A stretch of DNA of 64,000 bases from Candidozyma auris (Eukaryota > Ascomycota > Pichiomycetes > Serinales > Metschnikowiaceae). Location: assembly GCF_003013715.1 (NCBI RefSeq), contig NC_072812.1:620001-684000 (forward strand). The letters run 5' to 3'. Made by a program: the position numbers and the translations under genes. The notes under the pieces were generated by a model. That model was not told the origin of the DNA. It did no database searches and saw nothing but the letters and a program-made list of their open reading frames with translations. Below, piece after piece: positions 17,057 through 26,421 of the stretch (position 1 is its first letter; each line of letters opens with the position of its first letter).

Positions 17057-19978
17057 ATGGGCGCTTTCAACAACGGGAACATCCATGAGGGTGAATATGT
17101 GCTGATTCCCATGCGAACAACTTTGCCCATAAATGCCACTGCTAGTTCTACGTCCCTGATACCCACTCCGGTTAGACACCAGCTGCCTCGTCCAGGTCGC
17201 CAGGAACACATCGAAACTTGCTCAAACCCACGAAACTGCAGCTTTGCTTATCCAGATTCTTCCAAAGAAAGTGAGGATGGTGTTTCCCTTGAAGAAGTGT
17301 TACCTTTGGTCCACAAATGGACACACACTCATTCCATCCTCAGCGTGACTCCTGCTCCAAAGAAAGAGTTGATCTTTTGTGGAACGCAAGACTCTAATAT
17401 CATGGTGTTTGACTTGAAGAGCTATAACTTGAAGCATGTGATCAATTGCGGTAAAAATCATTTTGCCACTTCAGTGCTTTGTTTGACAATCAGCGAAGAT
17501 GAGCGGTTTCTATTCAGTGCTGGGTCGGACTCATTAGTAAAAGTGTGGGACTTGTTTCCCTTTGATGACATTGATGCAACAGAATACTCAATTCCCTGTA
17601 CTCATATTGTCTACTCCTCCATGGATATTGGTGATATCTTCTCCATTTACTGGTCCGAGAAGCTACTGGCCCTATTCATCGGCTCTCAAAATGCTTCTAT
17701 CATGTGGTGCCACTTGCCTTTGGGCAGAGACGTGGACATCAAAATTGCCCGGTCGATTGAGCGTCTTCCGCATTTCAGGTACGATAAGTTCTTTGACTCT
17801 AAAGGTCCGGGTGGTTTCATTAACAAGACTCAGTCTGCCCATCAAATGCTTAAGAACAGTCTGAACTCAGAGGTGAATCCTTGTCTCGTCGAAATTCCTA
17901 TAACTGATATGATCCGCTTCGCTCATAACGGCTATGTTTACTGTATGGATTTTTTAACTGAAGCAAATGCTGCTGCGTTTTGCGATCTACATCAGTCCCA
18001 GTACGATAGCTTCTTAGCCAGCTGTGGCGGTGATGGCTATATCAAAATATGGGGCGTAACAGCATCAATTGATGGCTCCATCTCGCTCTCCTTAATCAAC
18101 AAACTCGATAACGACGAGTCAATTCTCTCGATGCATGTCATCGACTCGACTATATGTGTTGGGCTAGGCGACTCTACAGTCAATGCATGGGATTTGACTA
18201 CATGTCAACTTACTCGTTCTTTCAAATTTATTTCACCCCAATCCAGAGCTGATGAAGTTCTTTCGTTGTGCTTTCACAATGGGTATATCTATAAAGCCAC
18301 CAACTTAGGTGGACTCTGCAAGTTTCCTCTTAGAATGGACATACACTGCGATGGAGCAGATGGGGATGAGAAAACGAAAACACATCCCATCAGAAGTGCT
18401 GTGGACCTCAACTCCTTAACTCAAGACCCATGGAATCTTGAAGAGGGTTTGGTGTTCTCTGTTCAGAAATTCAGATACAGAGGCTCAACATATCTATTAT
18501 CAGGTGGACTTGGTTCCCTCTGTCTCTGGAACTTAAGTGTTATTGATGATTCAGTACCTACATCGGCCAATGACACGGGTAACATTCTCAAGCTTTCTAG
18601 CGAAGCCGATATCTCCAACGAGCATATGCTACAGTCATTAAGAAGAATCATATCCTACAAGACCATCTCAAAGCATCCTGGCACATATCTTGAAGATTCC
18701 AGAAGATGTGCACAATTTTTGGTTAAACTTCTCCGTTTGCTAGGAGCCACTAAAGCAAACCTACTTCCCGTACCGAATTGTAACCCGGTGGTGTTGGGAA
18801 AATTCGAAAAGAATGACAAAAGAAACACGAAATCTGAGACTAAGACTCTCCTTTGGTATGGCCACTACGATGTCGTAGAGGCTACCGCTGATAAAGAATG
18901 TTGGTCCACAGATCCCTTTGAGCTAGTTGCTAAGGATGGAAATTTGTACGCAAGAGGTGTGTCTGATAATAAAGGACCAACTTTAGCAGCCTTCTACGCT
19001 GTGCTGGACCTTCATATGAAAGAAGAGCTTCCAATAAATGTAGTCTTCATAATTGAAGGCGAAGAAGAATGTGGATCAATCGGCTTCCAACAGGTCATCA
19101 ACGAACACAAACCCATCATCGGTCCGGTAGACTTTATCTTGTTGTCCAATTCTTATTGGTTAGGGGACGATGTACCATGTCTCAATTATGGCTTGAGAGG
19201 AGTTCTCAATGCATCCCTAAGCGTCACCTCAGACAAGCCAGACAGACACTCTGGAGTGGATGGCGGTGTTTCCAAGGAACCCACTATGGACTTGATTCAA
19301 ATTCTCGGTCAACTCATCTGCTCCAACCTGAACAGAATTAAGATACCCGGCTTTTACGATGATGTCTTGCCAATTGATGAGACTGAGTTAAAGCTTTATG
19401 AGAGAATAAAAGAAGTCTCTCTCTCACTCGGTGTCACGAACACCGATCTTGATACTTTATTGGCAAAGTGGAGAAACCCTTCATTGACAATTCACAGGCT
19501 AGATGTATCAGGGCCAAAAAACAATACAGTCATTTCACAGAGAGCACAAGCTTCCGTATCTATTCGAGTTGTTCCCAATCAAGACCTTCGAAAAATAAAG
19601 CAGGCCTTTACTTCTTACATGCAAGCAACCTTTGACTCTCTTAAATCAGAAAACGAACTCAAAATCGATATTTTCCACGAGGCCGAGCCTTGGTTAGGTG
19701 ATCCAAACAACTTGGTTTTCAAAATACTATATGATAATATTAAAAAGCACTGGGGCCCATCATACCCTGATCCTTTATTCATCAGAGAGGGCGGCTCGAT
19801 TCCTTCCATACGTTTCTTGGAGAAGGCTTTCGATGCACCAGCTGCACAAATACCTTGCGGTCAAGCCAGTGATAATGCCCACCTCAAGGATGAGAAGCTT
19901 CGTATAATTAATCTATTCAAGTTGAGGGCCATCTTGACTGACACTTTTAAGGAACTAGGTGTAAGTCCTACAGCATAG
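17057..19978 (+). CDS. DUG2: glutathione-degradation complex subunit, WD40 plus M20 peptidase
   Basis: Dug2 works with the glutamine amidotransferase-like Dug3 to cut glutathione to glutamate and Cys-Gly, which Dug1 then splits. The 973-aa product has the unusual order of the family: WD40-type repeats (about residues 80-520, e.g. DERFLFSAGSDSLVKVWDLF) followed by an M20 metallopeptidase fold. Metal-binding and catalytic residues are visible: GHYDVV (H603, D605), SDNKGP (D637), EGEEECGS (E669/E670) and the late ASDNAHLKDE histidine. The fold also has the family insert that normally mediates dimerisation. It is somewhat longer than S. cerevisiae Dug2 (878 aa). The start is the first ATG. A composite Cbf1/Gcn4-like site lies 95 bp upstream. 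Confidence 0.9.
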   Translation: MGAFNNGNIHEGEYVLIPMRTTLPINATASSTSLIPTPVRHQLPRPGRQEHIETCSNPRNCSFAYPDSSKESEDGVSLEEVLPLVHKWTHTHSILSVTPAPKKELIFCGTQDSNIMVFDLKSYNLKHVINCGKNHFATSVLCLTISEDERFLFSAGSDSLVKVWDLFPFDDIDATEYSIPCTHIVYSSMDIGDIFSIYWSEKLLALFIGSQNASIMWCHLPLGRDVDIKIARSIERLPHFRYDKFFDSKGPGGFINKTQSAHQMLKNSLNSEVNPCLVEIPITDMIRFAHNGYVYCMDFLTEANAAAFCDLHQSQYDSFLASCGGDGYIKIWGVTASIDGSISLSLINKLDNDESILSMHVIDSTICVGLGDSTVNAWDLTTCQLTRSFKFISPQSRADEVLSLCFHNGYIYKATNLGGLCKFPLRMDIHCDGADGDEKTKTHPIRSAVDLNSLTQDPWNLEEGLVFSVQKFRYRGSTYLLSGGLGSLCLWNLSVIDDSVPTSANDTGNILKLSSEADISNEHMLQSLRRIISYKTISKHPGTYLEDSRRCAQFLVKLLRLLGATKANLLPVPNCNPVVLGKFEKNDKRNTKSETKTLLWYGHYDVVEATADKECWSTDPFELVAKDGNLYARGVSDNKGPTLAAFYAVLDLHMKEELPINVVFIIEGEEECGSIGFQQVINEHKPIIGPVDFILLSNSYWLGDDVPCLNYGLRGVLNASLSVTSDKPDRHSGVDGGVSKEPTMDLIQILGQLICSNLNRIKIPGFYDDVLPIDETELKLYERIKEVSLSLGVTNTDLDTLLAKWRNPSLTIHRLDVSGPKNNTVISQRAQASVSIRVVPNQDLRKIKQAFTSYMQATFDSLKSENELKIDIFHEAEPWLGDPNNLVFKILYDNIKKHWGPSYPDPLFIREGGSIPSIRFLEKAFDAPAAQIPCGQASDNAHLKDEKLRIINLFKLRAILTDTFKELGVSPTA

Positions 19979-20077
19979 TGAATGTACATAACATAAAACT
20001 TTTCATTATAGATTAAATATTAAAAGGAATTGTCTTTAAACGATAGTCAATGCAAGTTAGTCAATTGTATATGCACC

Positions 20078-22123
20078 TCAAACAACTTCTGCGAGACGGT
20101 TCTCCTTCTCGACATCCCTCTTTGGGGATTGCTCAAATGGCGTGGCGACACTATCCCTTTGGTTTTCATCACTATCAGTAGAAATCTCCTTGGCTGGCTC
20201 TTGTTGTGTAGTGGAGCGCTCACGTTCTCTAGCTTCTTTCTCAGCTGCAAGCATCTTGAAGTATGCCGCGTAGCCATACTTGGAACTCTGTCTGATCCTC
20301 AGGCCCCACTTGTGGAATGCGAAAGGAATTGGAACCATAGCCAATGCAATAAAAGCAAAGGTGGAAGTGGCCCAGTCAACGTGCAATCTTTGATACATTT
20401 GGAAGATGAACAACGGGAAGACTGAGGCCAAAAGGTAACGCAACAAGTTGTTAGCAGCCAATGCGGAGGCGACAAACTGCGGTGGGAATGATAAGGAGTA
20501 GTAAAGAACGATACCGAAGAAAACCCAAATTAAACCGAAACCGAATGGTATACCAGCCAAGGTTGGAGCAATCCAGTGAACCGACTTTCTCGCAGTCCAC
20601 GCCAACCAGAACAAAGCAATTGGCAAGAAGATTGCGCCAACTTCGGCGACAATCAATCTGCTTTCCGGGGCATCCCAGACTGGCTTACCTTCCTCGTCAA
20701 ACTTTCCTCTAGTTCCATCAGGATTCTTAGGGAAAAACTTGATGTGATCAAAAACGATGTAGCAGAGTACACCCAAGATCAAACCAACACCTACACCAAT
20801 GAATGGCAATCCTGAAGGGCCAACTCCAATTTCATAGATGCCTCTGAAGATGATAGGGTATGCCTCGAAGAAACCGAACAACACAGCAAAGACGAAAGCA
20901 ATGTAGACGGATGTCAAGCAAACAATAGGCTCTACCACCAACATCTCAGCGGGCCTGAAGAGAAACATAGTCAAGGCCATCTTGACAAACTCCCATGTGA
21001 TCTTTGGTTTATTCAACTTGATACCTCTCTTCTCTGCCCTCTTCTTCAAAATGGCTGGCTTGAAAGTTTCAGGGCACAATAAGATGCACGGCAAAATGGC
21101 ACCGGAGAACATCAAAGAAACCCATTGAGTCCACTTCCAGCCCTTGTGCTCAGCAGCGAAACCGCCGATAATAGGGCCAATGACTGGACCCAAAAATGGG
21201 GCAACACAGAAAAGAGCCATAGCAATGGACATGTCAGCAGGATTGTTGCCCCATAAATCAGAGACGGTACCACCAGCAATGGACATTGGTGGAGATCCAA
21301 AGTAGCCAGCAAAGAATCTCAATACAAGAACAGTTCTAATATTCTTCGCTAGTCCCACTCCCATGGTGAAGAGCATCGAAAGAGGCAACGAAATGATGTA
21401 GATCCAGCGACGACCAATGATCTCAGAAATTGGGGCAGCAATGACTGGGCCCATAGCCAAGCCAATAAGGTAAAATGTCAAACCTGATATACCAAGTGTC
21501 TGGCTGATTCCCATGCGAATCTGCAATTCAGGAACAGCTTCAACGTAAAGCGAGGATCCCAAGGATATACAGAGACAGTCAATAGCAACAGTGAATGTGA
21601 CAAACCATTTTTTCCAGGCGGGCCAGTTCTGCGGGTTTTCTTTATCATCCGGACCATCCCAGTCCAAGTCTTTTGGATTGACGAGCTTTTCCTCTGAGCG
21701 TGGTCTAGAGAGTTGTCTTTCTAAATGCGAAAGAGTATCGGATTGAGTAGCTATGCGGTTGAGCTCATTCTCGGTCATGCTTGTATAATCGACATTGCCA
21801 TTTTGCGGATAATCCGAAGCTTCGTAGTGATTTATCTTGCTTTCCTCCTCTTCTTCAGTGTGAATTGCAGTACCTTGCGTAGATCTCCTTTCATCGTCAA
21901 CAGCAGATTCCTCGTGGTCCCTCACAACAGCCAGTGAATAACGATCGGAGTGACTTTGGACATCTGCTTGCAGTTGGTCATCATTAGTGAATTCTGAAGC
22001 CGTTTCGTATGCGGACGATGTGGTTTTCAATGAGTAGCGGGAGCCACTTTCTTGAATGTGACTTTGCTGAGCGGCAGCTCTCAATGCCTCCTCGTCCTGT
22101 TTCAGTGTACCGAAGATTGGCAT
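20078..22123 (-). CDS. MFS drug:H+ antiporter (DHA1 family)
   Basis: A 681-aa transporter of the major facilitator superfamily with 12 predicted membrane segments and a cytosolic N-terminus of about 170 residues rich in Ser, Glu and Asp. The first core motif is WDGPDDKENPQNWPAWKKW, common in fungal polyamine, drug and toxin exporters. The loop motif GPVIAAPISEIIGRRWIY is the DHA1 motif A region, and RFFAGYFGSPPMSIAGG and FLGPVIGPIIGG are the segment 4 and motif C regions. The C-terminal tail is charged. The likely role is proton-driven efflux at the plasma membrane. Nag3/Nag4-, Yhk8- and Hol1-like proteins are candidates but the exact orthologue and substrate cannot be told from sequence alone. 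A TATA-like run (about 22220-22233) precedes it. Confidence 0.8.
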   Translation of the reverse strand: MPIFGTLKQDEEALRAAAQQSHIQESGSRYSLKTTSSAYETASEFTNDDQLQADVQSHSDRYSLAVVRDHEESAVDDERRSTQGTAIHTEEEEESKINHYEASDYPQNGNVDYTSMTENELNRIATQSDTLSHLERQLSRPRSEEKLVNPKDLDWDGPDDKENPQNWPAWKKWFVTFTVAIDCLCISLGSSLYVEAVPELQIRMGISQTLGISGLTFYLIGLAMGPVIAAPISEIIGRRWIYIISLPLSMLFTMGVGLAKNIRTVLVLRFFAGYFGSPPMSIAGGTVSDLWGNNPADMSIAMALFCVAPFLGPVIGPIIGGFAAEHKGWKWTQWVSLMFSGAILPCILLCPETFKPAILKKRAEKRGIKLNKPKITWEFVKMALTMFLFRPAEMLVVEPIVCLTSVYIAFVFAVLFGFFEAYPIIFRGIYEIGVGPSGLPFIGVGVGLILGVLCYIVFDHIKFFPKNPDGTRGKFDEEGKPVWDAPESRLIVAEVGAIFLPIALFWLAWTARKSVHWIAPTLAGIPFGFGLIWVFFGIVLYYSLSFPPQFVASALAANNLLRYLLASVFPLFIFQMYQRLHVDWATSTFAFIALAMVPIPFAFHKWGLRIRQSSKYGYAAYFKMLAAEKEARERERSTTQQEPAKEISTDSDENQRDSVATPFEQSPKRDVEKENRLAEVV

Positions 22124-23071
22124 GGTGTCAAGCTTAAACCTACAAAAAGCACTAGTATTTAAGTTGTAGGAATCAGAAAACTGAGATTATGCGCTTTGTG
22201 GCGCAAGTGGGACATAGAAGCTTTATATATTTATGACAGAAAGAACCGCGGCATGTAGAAATTGAGGCGTCCTGCAAGATATCACCGAGAGGTATATCTG
22301 AAGCGATGGACACGGCTATTCTTTACCGAGCCCATTGACAAGGTTGACGCCGGTCGCAATTGTTCTGCCAAGCTTTCAAGCAGGACAACACAACGTAGGG
22401 TCGGCTTAAAAGGTACCGAGTGAGTGGAGAATTAAGGTTTAGTATTGAAAAAAATCAGAAAAGTCAGCCTTCCCTCAAATGGTTATGGCCAACCAGAGAC
22501 GGGCAACAAAAACTCCGAAATGATTTTGGCTACGTTTCACCGACAGGACCGCTCAAAGCGGCTGAATTTCCCGCGAATTTTCCTGGTGCGTCGCTTAAGG
22601 AGTAAGTCACACCACGGCAAAGGAAGTTCAAAAACTAAACGGTTTAGGTCAAGCTGCTCTGAAACTGAGGATCCGTGAATTAGTCACACGGAATTAGGAT
22701 TTACCAGCCCATCTTACTTTGAGTCTCTGGATGCAGCCAAAGATTATTGTTATCTGCAGAGCGGGAATTCATGAGGATCCACAAAAACAATAACTTCAGA
22801 GCATGCGAATTGAAATTTGTCGCACACAGTAAGGAGACTTAAAGAATTTGTGCCGTTTTCGCGCACCTGTGATAGATACGCAAAGAATTCCCACGTTGAA
22901 GCTGTTGTGGTTGACGCAAAACGTAGTGAACATCCTCGGCTTTGAGGTATTGTGGTGGATCGGGAAAATGTATTTACGCGGGACACAAAACGTGTTCGGC
23001 GTAATCGCCTATGCGTGTTGACTGCTTCGGTATCGCCGAGGGCTATTGCAATAAAGAGAAAACCAACGCAT
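22124..23071. other. Intergenic region between the MFS gene and BRL1
   Basis: 948 bp with no supported gene. It holds the MFS transporter promoter and the BRL1 3' end. I see no repeat or structured element. Confidence 0.5.
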
Positions 23072-24271
23072 CTAAGCCCCGTAATACGTTCTGGCTCGTA
23101 TATATCCGAAGCCAAAGTTATACACATACACCAACAATACAGCACTAGCGAACACAGATAGCGTCTTGAAACTCAAGGGCTCAATGAGCGAGGTAATAAC
23201 CATTCCAATTGTCTGAGCCCCAAGGGAACTCACGTTCCCACCTCTTTCGGGATCTTGCTTCATACATTGCTCCCAGTAAGCACACCATTTTTCTAACGCC
23301 GGCACGATTTCGTCCGGGTGACATTTGTTTTCCTTGTAGCTACGCTCACAGGAGGCGATTTCCACGAGAAGGTTGTTGGCGTGTTGCGAAAGCTTGTGGG
23401 ACACGTCCTTGCGGATGGCTGCAACAATTGACCACACGATGTGTAATGCATAGGCAGACACGATGGTGTTGACGGCAAGTTGCAAGTATGATGAAAGCAC
23501 GTAGGCGTTTCTTTCCGCCGGAGAGGACTCTGAGTCCCATGGCAATGGCAATTCTCGAATGCGATGAGGTGGTGCCCTTGAGAGGTGCAACTGAGGCTCA
23601 GCTCTAAGCACATGCTGATCAACATCCATTGCTTGAGGTTTTGCACTGAGTTCAAGGTGTCCATATTCGTTCAGGCTTGGTACAGCATAATAGCTGGTGG
23701 TCTTTGCCCGATCTACACCGTAGTAGTGATGATGATGGACATGCATGGGAAAGGGCACGGGAAAGGTTCCGCGATAAACATTTGTTGTTTCCTGATGTAG
23801 GCCTGGTGTAGATGATTCTGGCTCTGGCTCCTCCACAGTGTACGACGGCTTTTGATATAAGTCCGACACTTTTCTCGAGCTGAAGGTGGTCTTATGGTTT
23901 TCTCGTAGAGCAGACTCTTGAGCAAGATCAAACGATAAGTCATGATCATCATGACTGTCTTTTCGCTGGTTCATCGCATACTGAGCCCCTAACGATGTAG
24001 GGCTAAGTAGACTTAAGACAAGCAGTCGCTCCTGAACCTCGTCTGATACGCTGTCCTCATCAACATTTGACATAGATACTTCTTCCGTCTTATTCCTTTG
24101 CTCGTTTCTATCTCTGCTTGAAATTTTCACCATGTTTTCGGTATCTCGATCTCCGTCGATACTGAAAGGCTCATGGGTACCAGGCTCGCTATCGATGTCC
24201 ATGAGATCATCATCGTGAGAATTGTCATCTTCTCGTAGGGAGAGCAGAAGCAAGACTCTATCAAGATCCAT
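23072..24271 (-). CDS. BRL1: nuclear envelope protein of the Brr6/Brl1 family
   Basis: Brl1 and Brr6 are paralogous integral proteins of the nuclear envelope and ER that act in nuclear pore assembly and lipid balance. The 399-aa product has an acidic disordered N-terminal half and the family domain at the C-terminus (about 245-395): two membrane segments (LSSYLQLAVNTIVSAYALHI and TLSVFASAVLLVYVYNFGF) flank a lumenal part with four cysteines (CERSYKENKC and CAYWEQC), which form two disulphides in the family. The long N-terminus favours Brl1 over the short Brr6. It is divergent from IPI1. Confidence 0.85.
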   Translation of the reverse strand: MDLDRVLLLLSLREDDNSHDDDLMDIDSEPGTHEPFSIDGDRDTENMVKISSRDRNEQRNKTEEVSMSNVDEDSVSDEVQERLLVLSLLSPTSLGAQYAMNQRKDSHDDHDLSFDLAQESALRENHKTTFSSRKVSDLYQKPSYTVEEPEPESSTPGLHQETTNVYRGTFPVPFPMHVHHHHYYGVDRAKTTSYYAVPSLNEYGHLELSAKPQAMDVDQHVLRAEPQLHLSRAPPHRIRELPLPWDSESSPAERNAYVLSSYLQLAVNTIVSAYALHIVWSIVAAIRKDVSHKLSQHANNLLVEIASCERSYKENKCHPDEIVPALEKWCAYWEQCMKQDPERGGNVSSLGAQTIGMVITSLIEPLSFKTLSVFASAVLLVYVYNFGFGYIRARTYYGA

Positions 24272-24442
24272 TTATACAAGTAGTATCAAGAACTTTCTCG
24301 TTACGAACTGGGTGTACACTCCACAATTCGCAACTGAGCTTTGACGTCAACAGAATATCTCAAGCATCGCGCACATCATCGCATACAGAAAATCTGGCGC
24401 TATCAGAGAATTACTACTTCGCATATACTTTGGGAAAACAGC

Positions 24443-25534
24443 ATGGGTTCAAAGCGGAAGAAACAGGAAAAGAAGAAAGATTTCCAAAAAACCAAGCTCA
24501 AAGTTGGCAAGACAGCTCGCAAGCCGGATAATTACACTGACACATCTTTCACTGCAAAGTCTATTTCGCTTCCTAATCAGTCTGTCACCAAGAAAGCCAC
24601 AAGACCTGCTTCCACAAAGGGTGAGGTGGACTTGAGCCACCACTTGTCATTGACTAAACATCATAGCGCCCAAACTAGAAAGGAGGTCCTAGGATTCATT
24701 GAAAGCCATCTCCCCTCGAATCCATCCATTTACAAGCAAATTATCAGCTCCACCGTTCCTCTCATCACTGACCAAAGCCATGAAGTAAGACTGGCCCTTA
24801 TTTCGCTATTACGGGCGTGTGCCCTAAGGCAAAGTGGTTTGTTGGAATTGCACATGAGGGCAATAGTGTTGTTCCTAAACTCTGCCATGACGCATATCCA
24901 GCCTGACATTAGAGCGACCTCGACTTCATTACTAGCTACGCTTGTGGATCTCTCGCCACAGCCGCTTGTCAAGGGTTACTTCGTGAAGCTCATGAAAAGT
25001 TATTTTTCTCTCATGTCGTGGCCTCTTGGAGGAGACCAGCAATCCGTGTCCCTCGCTGTGAATACGACTGGGTCATTAGGAAGCGGGAAGAAGTCGAGAG
25101 CAAAGCATATTCGCATTCTTAGTCAGTTCCTTGAAGCAGCCTTATTCGAACTAGAGACCCCTGCATCATCAATGTCGACCGATTGGTCTCTGGTCATTCT
25201 ACCACATCCCTCAACACCATGTTACATGATGCCTCAGGTGCCACAATCCTATTTTCATTACAAGCTATTCATTGACGAAATACCCTCCTCAACTTCATCT
25301 TCTATGAGCTCTGAGGATGGCAAAATATCTCTACGAGAAGCAGAATCAATGTCCACTGATGACATCGATGCAAGAAGAAAAATTATGATGGATGTTTTCC
25401 ACAAGGGCTTGCTCAAGAATTTGCAAAGCGCTGTAAAAGAAGGTGGTGAAATTGGAGCTGAAGCAAACACTTGCATCTCAACGATTCATAAAATTCAGGC
25501 ACCCATTGACTCAGCTAATCAGAGCCTTTTATAG
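24443..25534 (+). CDS. IPI1: pre-rRNA processing protein of the Rix1 complex
   Basis: Ipi1 belongs to the Rix1-Ipi1-Ipi3 complex, which removes ITS2 and readies the 60S pre-ribosome. The 363-aa protein opens with a lysine-rich nucleolar-type stretch (MGSKRKKQEKKKDFQKTKLK) and goes on with Armadillo-like helices (SHEVRLALISLLRACAL, IRATSTSLLATLVDL), which matches the family. The frame stays open upstream to 24341 but the first ATG is at 24443, which also gives the family-like start. Length is close to the yeast 334 aa. Confidence 0.85.
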   Translation: MGSKRKKQEKKKDFQKTKLKVGKTARKPDNYTDTSFTAKSISLPNQSVTKKATRPASTKGEVDLSHHLSLTKHHSAQTRKEVLGFIESHLPSNPSIYKQIISSTVPLITDQSHEVRLALISLLRACALRQSGLLELHMRAIVLFLNSAMTHIQPDIRATSTSLLATLVDLSPQPLVKGYFVKLMKSYFSLMSWPLGGDQQSVSLAVNTTGSLGSGKKSRAKHIRILSQFLEAALFELETPASSMSTDWSLVILPHPSTPCYMMPQVPQSYFHYKLFIDEIPSSTSSSMSSEDGKISLREAESMSTDDIDARRKIMMDVFHKGLLKNLQSAVKEGGEIGAEANTCISTIHKIQAPIDSANQSLL

Positions 25535-25668
25535 AATTCATGAAAGTCATCCATCGTAAGATTGTAGTTCCTTATTTTTTTCGCAGCCAACCTGTACCTG
25601 CAATTCTAAGTGACTGCGAAGTGTTCGCTCTGGAAAATTCACTTTCGACTGCTCCGCAAACGAGACAA

Positions 25669-26403
25669 ATGATTAGAGGCATTATAAGACCTGCCGTTTT
25701 CCTGAGGCGAAGAGTGGTTTCATTTATACTTCCAAGAAGATCTTTTTATGCAAGTCCATTGAGTTTGAAAAAAAGGTTAAGCAAGAAAACGATCGAAGTT
25801 GATGAAAGCTCGGCTGCCGTTGGTGCTACTGAGATCGATTTTGATGAGCTTAGGAGAAAGATGCAAGGTGTTGTTGACAGGTTTGGTAAGGTTGCCAACG
25901 AAGCTAAACTTGGAAAGTCAAATCCACAAATTTTCGACAATCTAATAATCAATACTGCGGATGGTGAGTTTCCATTTACTTCCACTGCTCAGACTGCTGT
26001 AAAGGGTCGTAATTTCATGATTACAGTCTTCGATCCATCCAATACCAAGCACATCGTGAGTGCAATTTTGGCATCTAATTTAAATATGACACCTATCGCG
26101 GACCCTCAGAATAAACAACAGCTAAAGGTCCCTTTGCCTCCAGTGACAACTGAATCGAAAAAAGAGACGGTCAAACATTTGAAAGAATCTTTTGAGAAAC
26201 TACGCAACGGGCCTGGTGGACATAGTAAGAATGCGCATACTCTTGCGTCCATCAGAGGTGACCTCAAGAAAAGGTTGTCGAAGAAGCAGAAGAAGTCAGA
26301 CGAAGATGCGAGAGCTTGGAACGACTTTGAAAAGTTGCATAAGCAATACTGCGATAAGCTCCAAGAACTTTTCAAGACCGCTGAAAAGGCAATTATGAAG
26401 TAA
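25669..26403 (+). CDS. RRF1: mitochondrial ribosome recycling factor
   Basis: RRF splits ribosomes after termination; this is the mitochondrial form. I choose the ATG at 25669 (244 aa), because the protein then begins MIRGIIRPAVFLRRRVVSFI, an arginine-rich presequence with RRSFYAS as a likely cleavage area. An earlier ATG at 25540 would add 43 residues that do not look like a presequence and sits only 5 bp after the IPI1 stop. RRF features include FDNLIINTADG, the FDPSNTKHIVSAI segment and the helical C-terminus with HSKNAHTLASIR. The 3' end is 18 bp from the convergent MON1. Confidence 0.85.
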   Translation: MIRGIIRPAVFLRRRVVSFILPRRSFYASPLSLKKRLSKKTIEVDESSAAVGATEIDFDELRRKMQGVVDRFGKVANEAKLGKSNPQIFDNLIINTADGEFPFTSTAQTAVKGRNFMITVFDPSNTKHIVSAILASNLNMTPIADPQNKQQLKVPLPPVTTESKKETVKHLKESFEKLRNGPGGHSKNAHTLASIRGDLKKRLSKKQKKSDEDARAWNDFEKLHKQYCDKLQELFKTAEKAIMK

Positions 26404-26421
26404 ACAGTCTAAGTCATGTAA

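Noticed and set aside
25540..25668. An upstream ATG for RRF1
   Set aside because: Would add 43 residues that are not presequence-like and crowd the IPI1 stop; the arginine-rich start at 25669 fits mitochondria better.
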